Of a stretch of 64,000 nt of DNA, positions 36,366 to 45,531 are shown piece after piece. Positions within the stretch are counted from its first letter, which is position 1; each line of letters opens with the position of its first letter. The stretch is from an uncultured Candidatus Entotheonella sp. (GTDB taxonomy: Bacteria > Tectomicrobia > Entotheonellia > Entotheonellales > Entotheonellaceae). A program made the position numbers and the translations under genes. The stretch covers positions 1,351,300-1,415,299 of the forward strand of contig OX639990.1 in the NCBI GenBank assembly GCA_951828535.1, given 5' to 3'. A model generated the notes under the pieces. The model worked only from the letters and a program-made list of their open reading frames with translations. It did no database searches and was not told the origin of the DNA.

Positions 36366-37481
36366 TTACTGCAGTCCATAGAATTGCATGGCGCCGCCGG
36401 CCAAAATCTGACGTTTGGTCTCCGTAGAGAGTTCTGGCCGGTCGGCGATCATGGCTGGGGCGCCTGGGAAAAATCCATCAGGATGCGGATAGTCCGTGGC
36501 CCAGAGAATTTTGTGTGGACCGATGTAGTCGGCCAGCACGTTCAGGCTGCCTTCCACCGGCTCGAAAGAGATCCAGCAGTTGCGTTGAAAAAGCTCGCTG
36601 GGACGCATACTCAGCCCCGAGTCATTGAAGCCTTCGTCATCGAAATGACGGTCCATGCGCTCCAACCACGGCGCCACCCAGCCCCCACCAGACTCCAGAA
36701 AGGCAATACGCAACCCCGGAAAGCGGTCGCATACCCCGCCCCAGATGACACTCATGCAAGCCAGCATCATTTCCATGGTGTGTGAGATGATATGGCGTGC
36801 CCCACGACCTTCAAAGCGCTCGATGCCAACCGTCGGCATACCGCTGGCGCCCCCTTCGTGCAGGCCAATGCAAAAATCAAGCTCCTGCGCCTCGGCCCAG
36901 AACGGATCATAGTCCGCGTGGCCGAGCATGCGGTCGTTATACGGATTGGGTCTCAGGAACCCGCCCCGCATCCCCAATTCCTTACAGGCAAAGCGCATTT
37001 CCTCGATGGCCAGGGCAATCGATTGCATGGGCAGCATGGCCACCGCAAAGAGCCGGTCGGGGTAAGGCTGGCAATAATCCGCCAACCAGCGGTTGTAAGC
37101 CCGGCACATGGAAGCGGCCAATTTGGGGTCCGTCACGGCCCCGGAAAACAGGCCCAGACTGGGATACAGGAAGGCAGCGTCAATACCGTCCAGATCCAGG
37201 TCGGCAATACGCGCGTGGGGGTCAAAACCGCCTTTGCGCCCCTCGATGTACTTCATGTCATCCGATACCGAGCCATCGCGGGCGCCAATTGCCCCAAGCA
37301 AGCCAAAGCCTTTGGGACCGCCTAGCACGCGGCCCTCTACGTTCAATCGCTCCTTGCCATCGGTATCGACAAACAGACGCGGGGCGCGGTCGCGGTAGCC
37401 CGGGTCCATGTAGCGGTCCCATAGATCAACCGGTTCGAGCACATGACCATCCGCGTCAATAACGTTGTACGTGCGTCCCAT
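36366..37481 (-). CDS. Amidohydrolase family protein (COG2159 type)
   Basis: A 371-residue metal-dependent hydrolase or decarboxylase of the amidohydrolase-2 family. VIDADGHVLEP at the N-terminus matches the DxDxH metal motif start. GLHEGG and ISHTMEMMLACMSVIWGGVCDRFPGLRIAFLESGGGW supply later metal and substrate residues, and LWATDYPHPDGFF carries the conserved Asp. Family members include ACMSD-like decarboxylases and hydrolases of ring-fission products; the exact substrate is unknown. It is divergent from the dehalogenase gene at 37661, with a shared 179-base control region, and points towards the IS remnant. Confidence 0.88.
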   Translation of the reverse strand: MGRTYNVIDADGHVLEPVDLWDRYMDPGYRDRAPRLFVDTDGKERLNVEGRVLGGPKGFGLLGAIGARDGSVSDDMKYIEGRKGGFDPHARIADLDLDGIDAAFLYPSLGLFSGAVTDPKLAASMCRAYNRWLADYCQPYPDRLFAVAMLPMQSIALAIEEMRFACKELGMRGGFLRPNPYNDRMLGHADYDPFWAEAQELDFCIGLHEGGASGMPTVGIERFEGRGARHIISHTMEMMLACMSVIWGGVCDRFPGLRIAFLESGGGWVAPWLERMDRHFDDEGFNDSGLSMRPSELFQRNCWISFEPVEGSLNVLADYIGPHKILWATDYPHPDGFFPGAPAMIADRPELSTETKRQILAGGAMQFYGLQ

Positions 37482-37660
37482 GGTGTCTCTCGCTATAACT
37501 TGAAGTGGTTCGAAGGCGCGCTATCCTGCCGCATGATGGGCAATGCGTCAAGGTATTTTATGCAGCTTCGGCATCGCAAAGCGCCGACTGGGGTAGCGAC
37601 GGTGTTACACATAGCACCTGATGGGGTCTAAGTAAGGATAAGGATATGGAGGCGTGAAAT

Positions 37661-38563
37661 ATGTTTGACGGTTTCACCAGGACACGGCTCAAGGTAAACG
37701 GTGTGGTCATCAATCTGGTATACGGCGGCAGCGGGCCGCCGGTACTGCTACTGCACGGCTATCCGCAAACCCACGTCGAATGGCACAAAGTGGCACCGCT
37801 GCTGGCCGAGCGGCACACCATCGTGGCACCCGATCTGCGGGGCTACGGCGACAGCGATAAGCCGCCGGCCGCGGCGGGCGATCACAGCGTGTACTGCAAA
37901 CGCAGCATGGCGCAGGATCAGGCCGAGGTGATGACGGCGCTGGGTTTCGACGCCTTCCACCTCGTCGGACACGACCGCGGCGCGCGGGTCGGGCATCGCT
38001 TGGCGCTGGACCATCCGGGGCGTGTGCGTAGCTTCACCTCGCTCGACGTCGTGGCGTCCCAAGCGGCCTTCGAAGCCATGGACAGCCAGCTGGCATATTC
38101 GTGGTTTCATTGGAACCTGATGCGCCAGCCGTCGCCGCTGCCGGAAACGCTGATCGGCAACAGTGCCAAGGTTTTCCTGGACTTCCTGCTGCAGCAGTGG
38201 ACCGACGTCACCGGCGCCATCACGCCCGAAGCCTACGCCGAATATCTGCGCTGCTTTGACAACCCCGAGACGATCCGCGCCACCTGTGGGGATTACCGGG
38301 CCATCGCACTCGACCTGGAACACGACGACGCCGACCGCGGCCGCAAGCTGGATTGCCCGGTACTGGTGCTGTGGGGTGCCAACATGGCGCGGCGGCCCGG
38401 CTGGCAGACCGGCGCCAGGCTGAACATGCTCGACACGTGGCGGCAGCGCGCCCACGACGTTCGCGGCAAGGGCATCGACTGCGGCCACTTCATTCCCGAA
38501 GAACGCCCGCAGGAAACTGCAGCGGAATTGCTGGCCTTCTTCGCCGAGCACGAGAAGGGTTAA
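37661..38563 (+). CDS. Alpha/beta hydrolase, fluoroacetate/haloacetate dehalogenase type
   Basis: A 300-residue alpha/beta hydrolase. The nucleophile elbow GHDRGAR has Asp105 in place of Ser, with Arg106 and Arg109 set to hold a carboxylate. His150-Trp151 (WFHWNLMRQPSPLPE), Tyr212 (GDYRA) and His276 (GHFIPEE) match the halide-binding and base residues of fluoroacetate dehalogenases, and Asp129 in TSLDV can be the acid. HGYPQTHVEWHKVAP supplies the oxyanion region. The full residue set predicts hydrolysis of 2-halo-acetates to glycolate, though epoxide hydrolases share part of the pattern. GGATATGGAGGCGTG precedes the ATG. It stands divergent from the amidohydrolase gene and converges on the SDR gene at 38571. 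Confidence 0.85.
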   Translation: MFDGFTRTRLKVNGVVINLVYGGSGPPVLLLHGYPQTHVEWHKVAPLLAERHTIVAPDLRGYGDSDKPPAAAGDHSVYCKRSMAQDQAEVMTALGFDAFHLVGHDRGARVGHRLALDHPGRVRSFTSLDVVASQAAFEAMDSQLAYSWFHWNLMRQPSPLPETLIGNSAKVFLDFLLQQWTDVTGAITPEAYAEYLRCFDNPETIRATCGDYRAIALDLEHDDADRGRKLDCPVLVLWGANMARRPGWQTGARLNMLDTWRQRAHDVRGKGIDCGHFIPEERPQETAAELLAFFAEHEKG

Positions 38564-38570
38564 GGCGCCC

Positions 38571-39368
38571 TCAGATGACCGACCGGACAGCGCCACCGTC
38601 CACCAGGATCGTGGTGCCGGTGATGTAGCTATTCTTTTCCGAGGCCAGAAACGTTACCAGATTGGCCAACTCTTCGGGCTGTCCGAACCGGCCCAGGGGT
38701 ATCGTCGAAGCGCGCGCTTGCAACACGGTGTCCAGATCCGTATCCGTTTCCCGTGCTCGGGTCTTGAAGAGATCCATCATGCGATCGGTGAGTAGGAAGC
38801 CAGGCGCCACGTTGTTGATCAGGATGTTGTCCCGGCCTACTTCATCAGCCAGGCTCTTGGCGAAGGCCACTGCCCCTAAGCGGGTCACGCCTGAGGTCGC
38901 CAGGTTGTCGATGGGTTGATACACGGTGCTGGCCAGGATGTTGATGACGCGGCCCCATGACTGCTGCTTGAGGTGCGGTACGGCCTCACGGCTCATGCGG
39001 ATGAAAAATTGCAACGCCATCTGGATGGCGCGCTCCCAGTTGTCCTCGCTCGTGTCCACCGCCCTGCCCTCTGGTGGCCCGCCGGAATTGCTGATCACGA
39101 CGTCGAGACGCCCAAAGTGGTCGACGGTGCGCTGGATCAAGTCCTGGATATCGGCCAGGCAGGAGAGGTCACCGGGCACAGCGAGCACCTCCACACCAGT
39201 GGCCGAGCGAATCTCCTGCGCCGTCGCCTCTAACGGCTCTGCGCTGCGACTGCTGATAGCGACCCGTGCACCCTCTTGGGCCAGTCCCATGGCACAGGCG
39301 CGCCCCAGTCCCCGACTGGCGCCGCCAATAATCGCCACCCGACCTTGCAATCCCAGATCCATGGTCAT
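38571..39368 (-). CDS. SDR family oxidoreductase lacking the YxxxK motif
   Basis: A 265-residue FabG-like short-chain dehydrogenase. The cofactor loop GGASRGLGRACAMGL, the SNSGG strand, INILASTVYQPIDNL and PLGRFGQPEELANLVTFLAS are present, and it ends in GTTILVDGG. At the place of the catalytic Tyr-x3-Lys the sequence is LATSGVTRLG, so both Tyr and Lys are absent. This is a recognised subset of SDRs (QPIPNLxxSNxxR-like) annotated as 3-oxoacyl reductases, whose chemistry is uncertain. The next two minus-strand genes upstream are also SDR types, so it is likely part of an operon (38571-41928). Confidence 0.85.
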   Translation of the reverse strand: MTMDLGLQGRVAIIGGASRGLGRACAMGLAQEGARVAISSRSAEPLEATAQEIRSATGVEVLAVPGDLSCLADIQDLIQRTVDHFGRLDVVISNSGGPPEGRAVDTSEDNWERAIQMALQFFIRMSREAVPHLKQQSWGRVINILASTVYQPIDNLATSGVTRLGAVAFAKSLADEVGRDNILINNVAPGFLLTDRMMDLFKTRARETDTDLDTVLQARASTIPLGRFGQPEELANLVTFLASEKNSYITGTTILVDGGAVRSVI

Positions 39369-39394
39369 CCCTCCAGTCTATTGATATGGCCTCT

Positions 39395-40366
39395 TTATCC
39401 AGACCCCTCTGGTGCGGCAAGCTTCCGGGTCAGGTTTTCCAGCATGTCGTCAACCATGGCGTCCATATCAAATTCCGGTTGCCAACCCCATTCCGATCTT
39501 GCCGCTGAATCGTCCAAGGAATTCGGCCAGGAATCGGCGATCGCCTGGCGCAGCGGATCGATGCGATAATCGATGCGGAACTCCGGAAGCCTGGATTGTA
39601 TGGCGTTGGCAAGATCGGGGGGTGTGAAGCTCATTGCATTGACGTTGAAATCGGCGTGATGATGCAGTCGCTTCCCATCCGCTTCCGCAACCTGTATGAG
39701 GGCCAGGATGGCATCCGGCATGTACATCATCGGCAGAAAGGTGTCTGGCTTCAGGTAGCAGGTGTAGTGGCGTTGACGTATGGCGCCATAGAAAATCGCC
39801 ACGGCGTAATCGGTCGTTCCAGCCGTTGGTTCGGTCTTCCAGCTGATGATGCCGGGCAGCCTGACCCCTCTAACGTCGCATCCGAGTTGATGGACGTAGT
39901 AATTGCCCATGAGTTCCCCGAAGACCTTGGAGATGCCGTAAAGCGTGTTGGGCTTCTGTATGGTCTCATTGGGGGTACGATCACCAGGGGTATCCGGCCC
40001 GAAGGCTCCGATGGAGCTGGGAATGATGACCCGTTCAAGGCCATTGTCTACGGCAGCCTCCAGGATATTGTAAAGCCCTTGTATATTAACGCGATACGCC
40101 ACCTGGCGGCGTTGCTCGGCCAATGCGGAGAGAATCGAACTCAGGTGGTAGATCGTGTCGATCCCGTATGCCTTTATGACCCGATCGATCTGCGCACGAA
40201 CTGATACGTCAAGGGTAGTGCAAGGACCGGCCTGTCGGATGTCAGCAGGTAGGGATGTGTGATGACCCGCGGCAATGACGTTGGCGTTGCCATACCGTTG
40301 TCGCAGTTCGGGCACCAGTTCGGAGCCAATTTGTCCGGCTGCACCCGTAACCAGTATGCGTTGCAT
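39395..40366 (-). CDS. NAD-dependent epimerase/dehydratase, SDR-type threonine dehydrogenase-like
   Basis: A 323-residue extended SDR. GAAGQIGSELVPELR is the NAD loop, SSIGAFGPDTP the serine strand and YGISKVFGE the catalytic Tyr-x3-Lys. LPGIISWKTEP, GTTDYAVAIFY, YTCYLKPDTFLPMMYMPDAI and SWPNSLDDSAARSEWGW closely resemble SDR-type L-threonine 3-dehydrogenases, which oxidise threonine to 2-amino-3-ketobutyrate. No kbl (ketobutyrate lyase) gene lies next to it, so another beta-hydroxy acid substrate is possible. It is 26 bases upstream of the SDR at 38571. Confidence 0.85.
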   Translation of the reverse strand: MQRILVTGAAGQIGSELVPELRQRYGNANVIAAGHHTSLPADIRQAGPCTTLDVSVRAQIDRVIKAYGIDTIYHLSSILSALAEQRRQVAYRVNIQGLYNILEAAVDNGLERVIIPSSIGAFGPDTPGDRTPNETIQKPNTLYGISKVFGELMGNYYVHQLGCDVRGVRLPGIISWKTEPTAGTTDYAVAIFYGAIRQRHYTCYLKPDTFLPMMYMPDAILALIQVAEADGKRLHHHADFNVNAMSFTPPDLANAIQSRLPEFRIDYRIDPLRQAIADSWPNSLDDSAARSEWGWQPEFDMDAMVDDMLENLTRKLAAPEGSG

Positions 40367-40396
40367 GGCTGATTCTCCGGGAACCTGGCATACCCC

Positions 40397-41161
40397 CTAG
40401 ATCATGAGATCGCCACCGTTGATGTCGAGCGACGCCCCGGTGATATAGGCGGCTCGGTCGGAGGCCAGAAAAGCGACCAGTTCGGCGACTTCGAAGGGCT
40501 CCCCCAAGCGTTTGATCGGGAAACTGTCAGCGTATGCCTGGGCTCGCTCAGCGCTGATGGTAGATCTGACCATCTCGGTATCGATCAGACCAGGACAGAC
40601 GGCATTGACCGTGATACCGTACCGGGCGACCTCTTTAGCCAGATGACGCGTGAAGCCTAAAATGCCTGCCTTAGCCGCCGTATAGTGAGCGCCGCCCACG
40701 GTGCTGATGTTTTTGCCGGCGGTGGAAGAAAAATTCACGATACGCCCCCAGCCCGTCTTTTGCATGCCAGGCAACACGGCTCTGGAGCACAGATACGTTC
40801 CCTTCAGGTTCACGTTGACGACCAGGTCCCACTCGTCTTCCTGAATGTCGATGACGGGCGTTGGACGGAGTATCCCGGCGTTGTTGATTAAGATGTGTAC
40901 CTCTCCATAATGGTCCACCGCCCTCGCCACGAGTCGGCCAACATCGTGGCCAGACGTGACGTCTCCGGGCACAGCGAGCGCTGCATGACCGAGGGCGTGC
41001 AGATCAGATGCCACTCGTGCTGCCGCCTCAGCGTTAATGTCATTGATAACGACGCTGGCACCGCCGGCAGCAAGCCGCTTCGCCACGGCGTACCCCATAC
41101 CTCGTGCGGCGCCCGTTACAATGGCGATTTTGCCTGAGAACTCTTCTGCTGCATCTACCAT
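40397..41161 (-). CDS. SDR family oxidoreductase (FabG-like)
   Basis: A 254-residue classical short-chain dehydrogenase. GAARGMGYAVAKRL binds NAD(P), NNAGIL follows, and the catalytic set is complete: Ser in NFSSTAGK, Tyr-x3-Lys in HYTAAK. The C-terminus is typical (AAYITGASLDINGGDLMI). It is likely to act on a secondary alcohol or keto acid within the local catabolic set (threonine-dehydrogenase-like gene 30 bases downstream, aldolase gene 41 bases upstream, same strand). The exact substrate is unknown. Confidence 0.9.
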   Translation of the reverse strand: MVDAAEEFSGKIAIVTGAARGMGYAVAKRLAAGGASVVINDINAEAAARVASDLHALGHAALAVPGDVTSGHDVGRLVARAVDHYGEVHILINNAGILRPTPVIDIQEDEWDLVVNVNLKGTYLCSRAVLPGMQKTGWGRIVNFSSTAGKNISTVGGAHYTAAKAGILGFTRHLAKEVARYGITVNAVCPGLIDTEMVRSTISAERAQAYADSFPIKRLGEPFEVAELVAFLASDRAAYITGASLDINGGDLMI

Positions 41162-41202
41162 ACGTTTCTACCTGTGACTTTCCGCAAGCTCATGGTTGAC
41201 AG

Positions 41203-41928
41203 TTACGGCTTGGGGCTCTCCATCAGAACGGTGACGCCCATGTCGAGGTATTTGTTGCGCAGGGCGGGATCGTAGCTGCGGAAAGAGACGCGCGTGGTGC
41301 TGCCGTCGAGTTGCTTGAGGACGTGCTGCACGCAATCGTCGACGGTACGGAACGGGTGCTGTGGGTGTGCCTCGATGTCATAGCGCAGATCGTTCGGCCC
41401 CCAGGTCAGGCAGTCGACGCCGGGCTTGGCGAGGTGGCGGGCGTTGCTGACGGCCTGAATGGATTCCATCTGCAGGCACAGCCAGCCGTGTGTGTTCCAC
41501 CAATCGGCGTAAGCCAGGCGGTCGTCGTTGCCCTCAATCTTCCAGCGCGCCACGCCGCCCCAGCTGCGCTTGCCTTGCTGCGGATAGTAGAAATACTTGA
41601 GGGCTTCGTCGACGGTGGCCGGCTCTTCGACCTGCGGCACCTCGATACCCGCCGGACCGAGGTCGAGGACGTTGCCGATGAGATAACTATGGTAGGTGTG
41701 CTTGATACGGAATTGTACGGGCATGTCGAGCTCGTCGGCAAAATTACAGAATCGCACCAGGGTCTCTTCGTTGAAGGCCGAGTGCTGGCTGTCGGTGGAG
41801 ACAAAGGCGTAATCGTCTTTGCCGAGGATGTCTTCAAGCTGGCTCTTGCTTGCGGTCACGGGCGCGGAAACACCGATGAGCACGTCGCCCCGGTGGATAC
41901 GCTGCTTGATGTCGTCACGATTGGCCAT
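41203..41928 (-). CDS. HpcH/HpaI family aldolase
   Basis: A 241-residue class II aldolase-like TIM barrel related to 2-keto-3-deoxy-acid and 2,4-dihydroxyhept-2-ene-1,7-dioate aldolases. VSTDSQHSAFNEE carries the likely base His, GIEVPQVEEP the core strand, LQMESIQAVSNA the metal Glu and TWGPNDLRYDI the metal Asp. The family cleaves a C-C bond to give pyruvate and an aldehyde with Mg or Mn. It is the first gene of a likely four-gene minus-strand operon with the SDRs, as expected for a sugar-acid or aromatic-acid pathway. The substrate is unknown. Confidence 0.85.
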   Translation of the reverse strand: MANRDDIKQRIHRGDVLIGVSAPVTASKSQLEDILGKDDYAFVSTDSQHSAFNEETLVRFCNFADELDMPVQFRIKHTYHSYLIGNVLDLGPAGIEVPQVEEPATVDEALKYFYYPQQGKRSWGGVARWKIEGNDDRLAYADWWNTHGWLCLQMESIQAVSNARHLAKPGVDCLTWGPNDLRYDIEAHPQHPFRTVDDCVQHVLKQLDGSTTRVSFRSYDPALRNKYLDMGVTVLMESPKP

Positions 41929-42048
41929 GGAATGAGGTCTCCCGTGTTTGGCTTGTGCGGGTTAATGTCTTGCCCTACCCTATCGCTTCCGCCAACGGGT
42001 GTCCAGGGTGCCCACCCGCGCGGCATTCCTCGTGCTTTGGAGGAACTT

Positions 42049-42699
42049 ATGGCAACCGTGATACAGCCGGTGGACCAGCCAATTCTGATGGACGGCGTCA
42101 GTTGGGAAACGTACGAGGCACTGCTGGCCGACGGCGGCGACTGTCGCCAGACGCACATGGCGTTTGACCGGGGAGTGCTGGAAATCGTAACACCAAGCTA
42201 TGAACACGAACACGCCGGGAACATTTTGACCAGCGTTGCCCAAGCCCTTATGGATGCGCGCCGTCAGGATTATGCGCCGGCCGGCTCCACAACCTTCAAA
42301 GACCAACGTGCAGGGCGCGGTTTTGAGCCGGGCGCGTCTTATTACGTAGAGCACGCCGCCCGGATACGGGGGCTGACGCGCATCGATCTGAATAGCGACC
42401 CGCCTCCGGACCTGGTGATCGAAATCGACGTGACGCAGGATTCGCTGGACAAATTGCCCATCTACGCCGCCTTGGGTGTTCCCGAGGTGTGGCGGCACCA
42501 GCACGGCAGGGTGCAGATATATCGTCTGGCGAGCGGGTCGTACGTCGAGGTTGATGACAGCACGGTCATTCCTGGATTGTCCAGTGCCCGCTTGACGGCG
42601 TTTGTGCGGGACAGCCTGACGATGCCGCGACCCGATTGGTGGCGAGGCGTGGAGGCTTGGGTACGAGAGACCACCTCGAGGGAAGGTAATCCAGAATAA
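42049..42699 (+). CDS. Uma2 family (DUF820) nuclease-fold protein
   Basis: A 216-residue protein of the Uma2/DUF820 family, which has a PD-(D/E)XK restriction-enzyme-like core. The active-site pattern is visible as FKDQRAGRGFEPGASYYVEH, then PPPDLVIEIDVTQDS (Asp, then Glu-x-Asp) and YAALGVPEVWRH. The family is multiplied in cyanobacteria, Chloroflexi and Entotheonella, and its function is unknown; many copies look mobile. ATG 42049 follows TTGGAGGAAC; the frame extends upstream antisense to the aldolase but is a shadow there. It lies 37 bases before the aldo/keto reductase gene. Confidence 0.9.
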   Translation: MATVIQPVDQPILMDGVSWETYEALLADGGDCRQTHMAFDRGVLEIVTPSYEHEHAGNILTSVAQALMDARRQDYAPAGSTTFKDQRAGRGFEPGASYYVEHAARIRGLTRIDLNSDPPPDLVIEIDVTQDSLDKLPIYAALGVPEVWRHQHGRVQIYRLASGSYVEVDDSTVIPGLSSARLTAFVRDSLTMPRPDWWRGVEAWVRETTSREGNPE

Positions 42700-42736
42700 A
42701 AGGTCTGAACAACAACGAACCGGAAAGGTACATTTC

Positions 42737-43705
42737 ATGGAATACCGGCAACTAGGCCCCGCCGGCGTGCGGGTATCGGTCATCGGGCTGGGTACCAATC
42801 GCTTCGGCGCCAAGGTCATGCCGCAAGACGAGGTCGACCGAGTGGTAGCCGCGGCGCAGGACCTGGGCATCAACTTCATCGACTCGGCGGACATCTATCC
42901 GGCGCAAAGCGGACGCCGAACCCCGGGCAGATCGGAGAAGACCCTTGGCAAGGCGCTCAAGGGCCGTTGGGACAAGTTTGTCGTCGCCACCAAATTCGTC
43001 ATCACCGTTGGCGATGGCACCAACGACCGTGGCGCCTCTCGTTATCACATGATGAACCAGGTCGAAAAAAGCCTACGGCGCCTGAAGAACGACTACATCG
43101 ACTTGTTTTACGTGCACCGCTGGGACCCGCAGACGCACGTGGAGGAGACCCTGCGCGGGCTGGACGACCTGGTGCGCATGGGCAAGGTGCGGTACGTCGG
43201 CTGCTCGGACTTCGCGGCCTGGCAACTGGCCAGGGCCAACGCCATCGCCGAGTTGCGTGGCTGGTCGACCTTCGTGGCCATCCAGTCCGAATACCAGATG
43301 CTGGAACGCTACGTTGAACGCGAGGTCCTGCCCTATTGCCAGGCCCACAACGTCGGCTTCGTACCCTACTATCCGCTGGCAGGCGGCTTTCTGACCGGCA
43401 AGTACCGGCGCGGCCAACCGGCGCCGGAAGGCTCGCGCGGGGAGTTCAGCGCGCAGGTGCAGAAATACATGCAGGACACCTATTACGACACCGTGGAGCG
43501 CCTGCAGTCCTGGGTGGAAGCGCGCGGGCACGGCCTGAACGAACTGGCGCAGGCGTGGCTGCTGGCGCAGCCGCAGGTATGCTCGGTGATCACCGGCGCC
43601 ACGCGACTGGAACACATGCTGGACAACGCCAAGGCCGTCGAATGGACGTTGACCGCCGAGGAAGTCGCCGAAGTAAACGCCATATTGGAGCCCACCTCGG
43701 CATGA
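42737..43705 (+). CDS. Aldo/keto reductase
   Basis: A 322-residue NADPH-dependent (alpha/beta)8 reductase. The catalytic tetrad is visible as Asp and Tyr in FIDSADIYPA, Lys in VVATKFV, and His in FYVHRWDP. The middle part (VRYVGCSDFAAWQLARANAI) and VQSEYQMLERYVERE-type strand fit the AKR11/12 group (YajO/PhosphoAKR-like). NELAQAWLLAQPQVCSVITGAT binds the cofactor end. It reduces or oxidises sugars or aldehydes; the substrate is unknown. It converges with the acyl-CoA synthetase gene 10 bases downstream, with no obvious terminator between. Confidence 0.93.
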   Translation: MEYRQLGPAGVRVSVIGLGTNRFGAKVMPQDEVDRVVAAAQDLGINFIDSADIYPAQSGRRTPGRSEKTLGKALKGRWDKFVVATKFVITVGDGTNDRGASRYHMMNQVEKSLRRLKNDYIDLFYVHRWDPQTHVEETLRGLDDLVRMGKVRYVGCSDFAAWQLARANAIAELRGWSTFVAIQSEYQMLERYVEREVLPYCQAHNVGFVPYYPLAGGFLTGKYRRGQPAPEGSRGEFSAQVQKYMQDTYYDTVERLQSWVEARGHGLNELAQAWLLAQPQVCSVITGATRLEHMLDNAKAVEWTLTAEEVAEVNAILEPTSA

Positions 43706-43715
43706 GACCGCCCGA

Positions 43716-45353
43716 TCAGGCCTCGTCGCCGCCCAACAGCTGCCGGGCCTGATCCCGTAATTCGGTCTTGCGAATCTTGCCCGACGCCGTCATCGGGAAA
43801 TCGCCGACAAACACAACGTGGCGCGGCAGCTTGAAGCTCGCCAGCTTGCCGCGGCAGTAGTCGATGACCGTGTCGGCTTCGAGCACGTGTCCCGCAGCGG
43901 GCTGCACGAAGGCAACGGGCACTTCGGTGAGCCGGTCGTCGGCGAGGCCCACGACCGCCACTTGGTGGATGCCGGGATGTTCCAGGAGCAGCCCCTCCAC
44001 CTCCATCGGATCGACGTTCTCCCCGCCCACCTTGAGCATGTCCTTGTAACGCCCCAGAAAACGCAGGTAGCCGTCGTCGCGCCAGTAAGCCGTGTCGCCG
44101 GTCTTGAACCAGCCGTCCGCGGTATAGCAGGCGGCCGTTTCTTCGGGCTTGTTGTAATAACCGAGCATGACGCAGTAACCGCGCACCTGCAACTCGCCGG
44201 GAGCGTTGGGGCCGAGCACGGCGCCGGAGTCAAGATCGACGATGCGCATGTCGTAGCCGGGCGCCGGGTAGCCCGAGGACTCGGTGCGTTGCGTATCATC
44301 GTCGTCCAGGGCGCCCAGAGCCGCGCCGATCCACACCTCGGTCATGCCGTACCCGGAGAGGGCCTCGAAGGGCGCCAGCAGCCGCGCGCCGCGGCGGCAG
44401 ATCGGGGTGGCACTGTGCATCCCCGCGGCAAACAGACCGGTGCGCAGCGTCCTCAGGTCGCGGGGTTGGCGCTCCTGGGCATCGCAGAGGTCCTTCATGT
44501 GGGTCTCAAAGCCGTGCATGATGGTGACGCCCTCGCGCTCGATCAGATCGAGGCAGGCGGGCGCGTCGAAGGTAGACGTGACGACCTGTTTGGCGCCGGT
44601 GAGCATGGACGTCAGGGCGCCCTCGGAATAACCGAAGGCGTGAAACAGCGGCAGGTAATTGAGAATGACGTCGTGCGGCGTCACAGCCAAGCGGTAGGCC
44701 CGTTCCTCGACGTTGCGCACCAAGTTGTGCGTGTGCACGACGCCTTTGGGAAAACCGGTGGTGCCCGAGGTGTACATGATGAGCGCCGGGGCGTCGCAGT
44801 CCACCGCCTCGGCGCGTTGGCGCAGGTCCTCGTCCGACACGGCAGCGCCGGCTTGCAGGGCAGCCTGCCATGCGGTGGCGCCGGGGTGCGCGCCATCGGC
44901 AACAATCACCACGCGCTTTAATCGGGGATAATCGGGGTCCGACACCTCCGCCTCCCCGGCCGGCAACCTGACAACCTGCCGCACCATGCCGAGGTAATCC
45001 ACCGGGCCGGAAACGTCATGGGTGATGAGCATGGCGCTGTCGGACTGATCCAGCACGTACGCCAGGTCGCGGGTGCGGAAGCGGGTGTTGACCGGAATCT
45101 GCACGGCGCCGATCTTCGCCAAGCCGTATAGGATGAAGATCCAGTCGTCGCAGTTGTTGAGCCACAGGCAGACGTGATCACCTTGGCGCACGCCGAGGGC
45201 CATCAATGCCTTGGCCGCGCGGTCGACCTCCGCCGCCACATCGGCAAAGGTGAATCGCCGCGTCTCGAAAACCAACGCTTCCTGGTGCGGCAACTTGCGC
45301 GCCATGCTGTCGGGCAGGCTTCCGAGGGCGCGTTTCTCATACCAATCAGCCAT
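43716..45353 (-). CDS. AMP-forming acyl-CoA synthetase
   Basis: A 545-residue member of the ANL superfamily. The ATP loop is LIMYTSGTTGFPKGVVHTHNL, with later motifs SGYGMTEVW, GWFKTGDTAYWRDDGYLRFLGR, DMLKVGGENVDPMEVE and the C-terminal catalytic Lys in PMTASGKIRKTELRD. It activates a carboxylic acid as acyl-AMP and passes it to CoA. The sequence resembles FadD3- or medium/short-chain ligases; the acid is unknown. It is divergent from the MFS gene at 45532, with a 178-base shared region. Confidence 0.94.
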   Translation of the reverse strand: MADWYEKRALGSLPDSMARKLPHQEALVFETRRFTFADVAAEVDRAAKALMALGVRQGDHVCLWLNNCDDWIFILYGLAKIGAVQIPVNTRFRTRDLAYVLDQSDSAMLITHDVSGPVDYLGMVRQVVRLPAGEAEVSDPDYPRLKRVVIVADGAHPGATAWQAALQAGAAVSDEDLRQRAEAVDCDAPALIMYTSGTTGFPKGVVHTHNLVRNVEERAYRLAVTPHDVILNYLPLFHAFGYSEGALTSMLTGAKQVVTSTFDAPACLDLIEREGVTIMHGFETHMKDLCDAQERQPRDLRTLRTGLFAAGMHSATPICRRGARLLAPFEALSGYGMTEVWIGAALGALDDDDTQRTESSGYPAPGYDMRIVDLDSGAVLGPNAPGELQVRGYCVMLGYYNKPEETAACYTADGWFKTGDTAYWRDDGYLRFLGRYKDMLKVGGENVDPMEVEGLLLEHPGIHQVAVVGLADDRLTEVPVAFVQPAAGHVLEADTVIDYCRGKLASFKLPRHVVFVGDFPMTASGKIRKTELRDQARQLLGGDEA

Positions 45354-45531
45354 CTCAGGGGCTCCTTCCTGGTCTCACCGCGCCAAGTCTCGGTCGTCAG
45401 AACCGGGGCAATGTACCATATCCACCGGCCACCGCCTCAATGCCCCGGCCCTTCTTGACACCTCCCCGGCGCCGGACCTACACTGCCAGCACCATATCTC
45501 GCCACCCAATCCCCGGCCGCCCAGAGATTCA

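Noticed and set aside
43818-44921. Long open frame antisense to the acyl-CoA synthetase
   Set aside because: No motifs; the synthetase strand has the complete ANL signature set.
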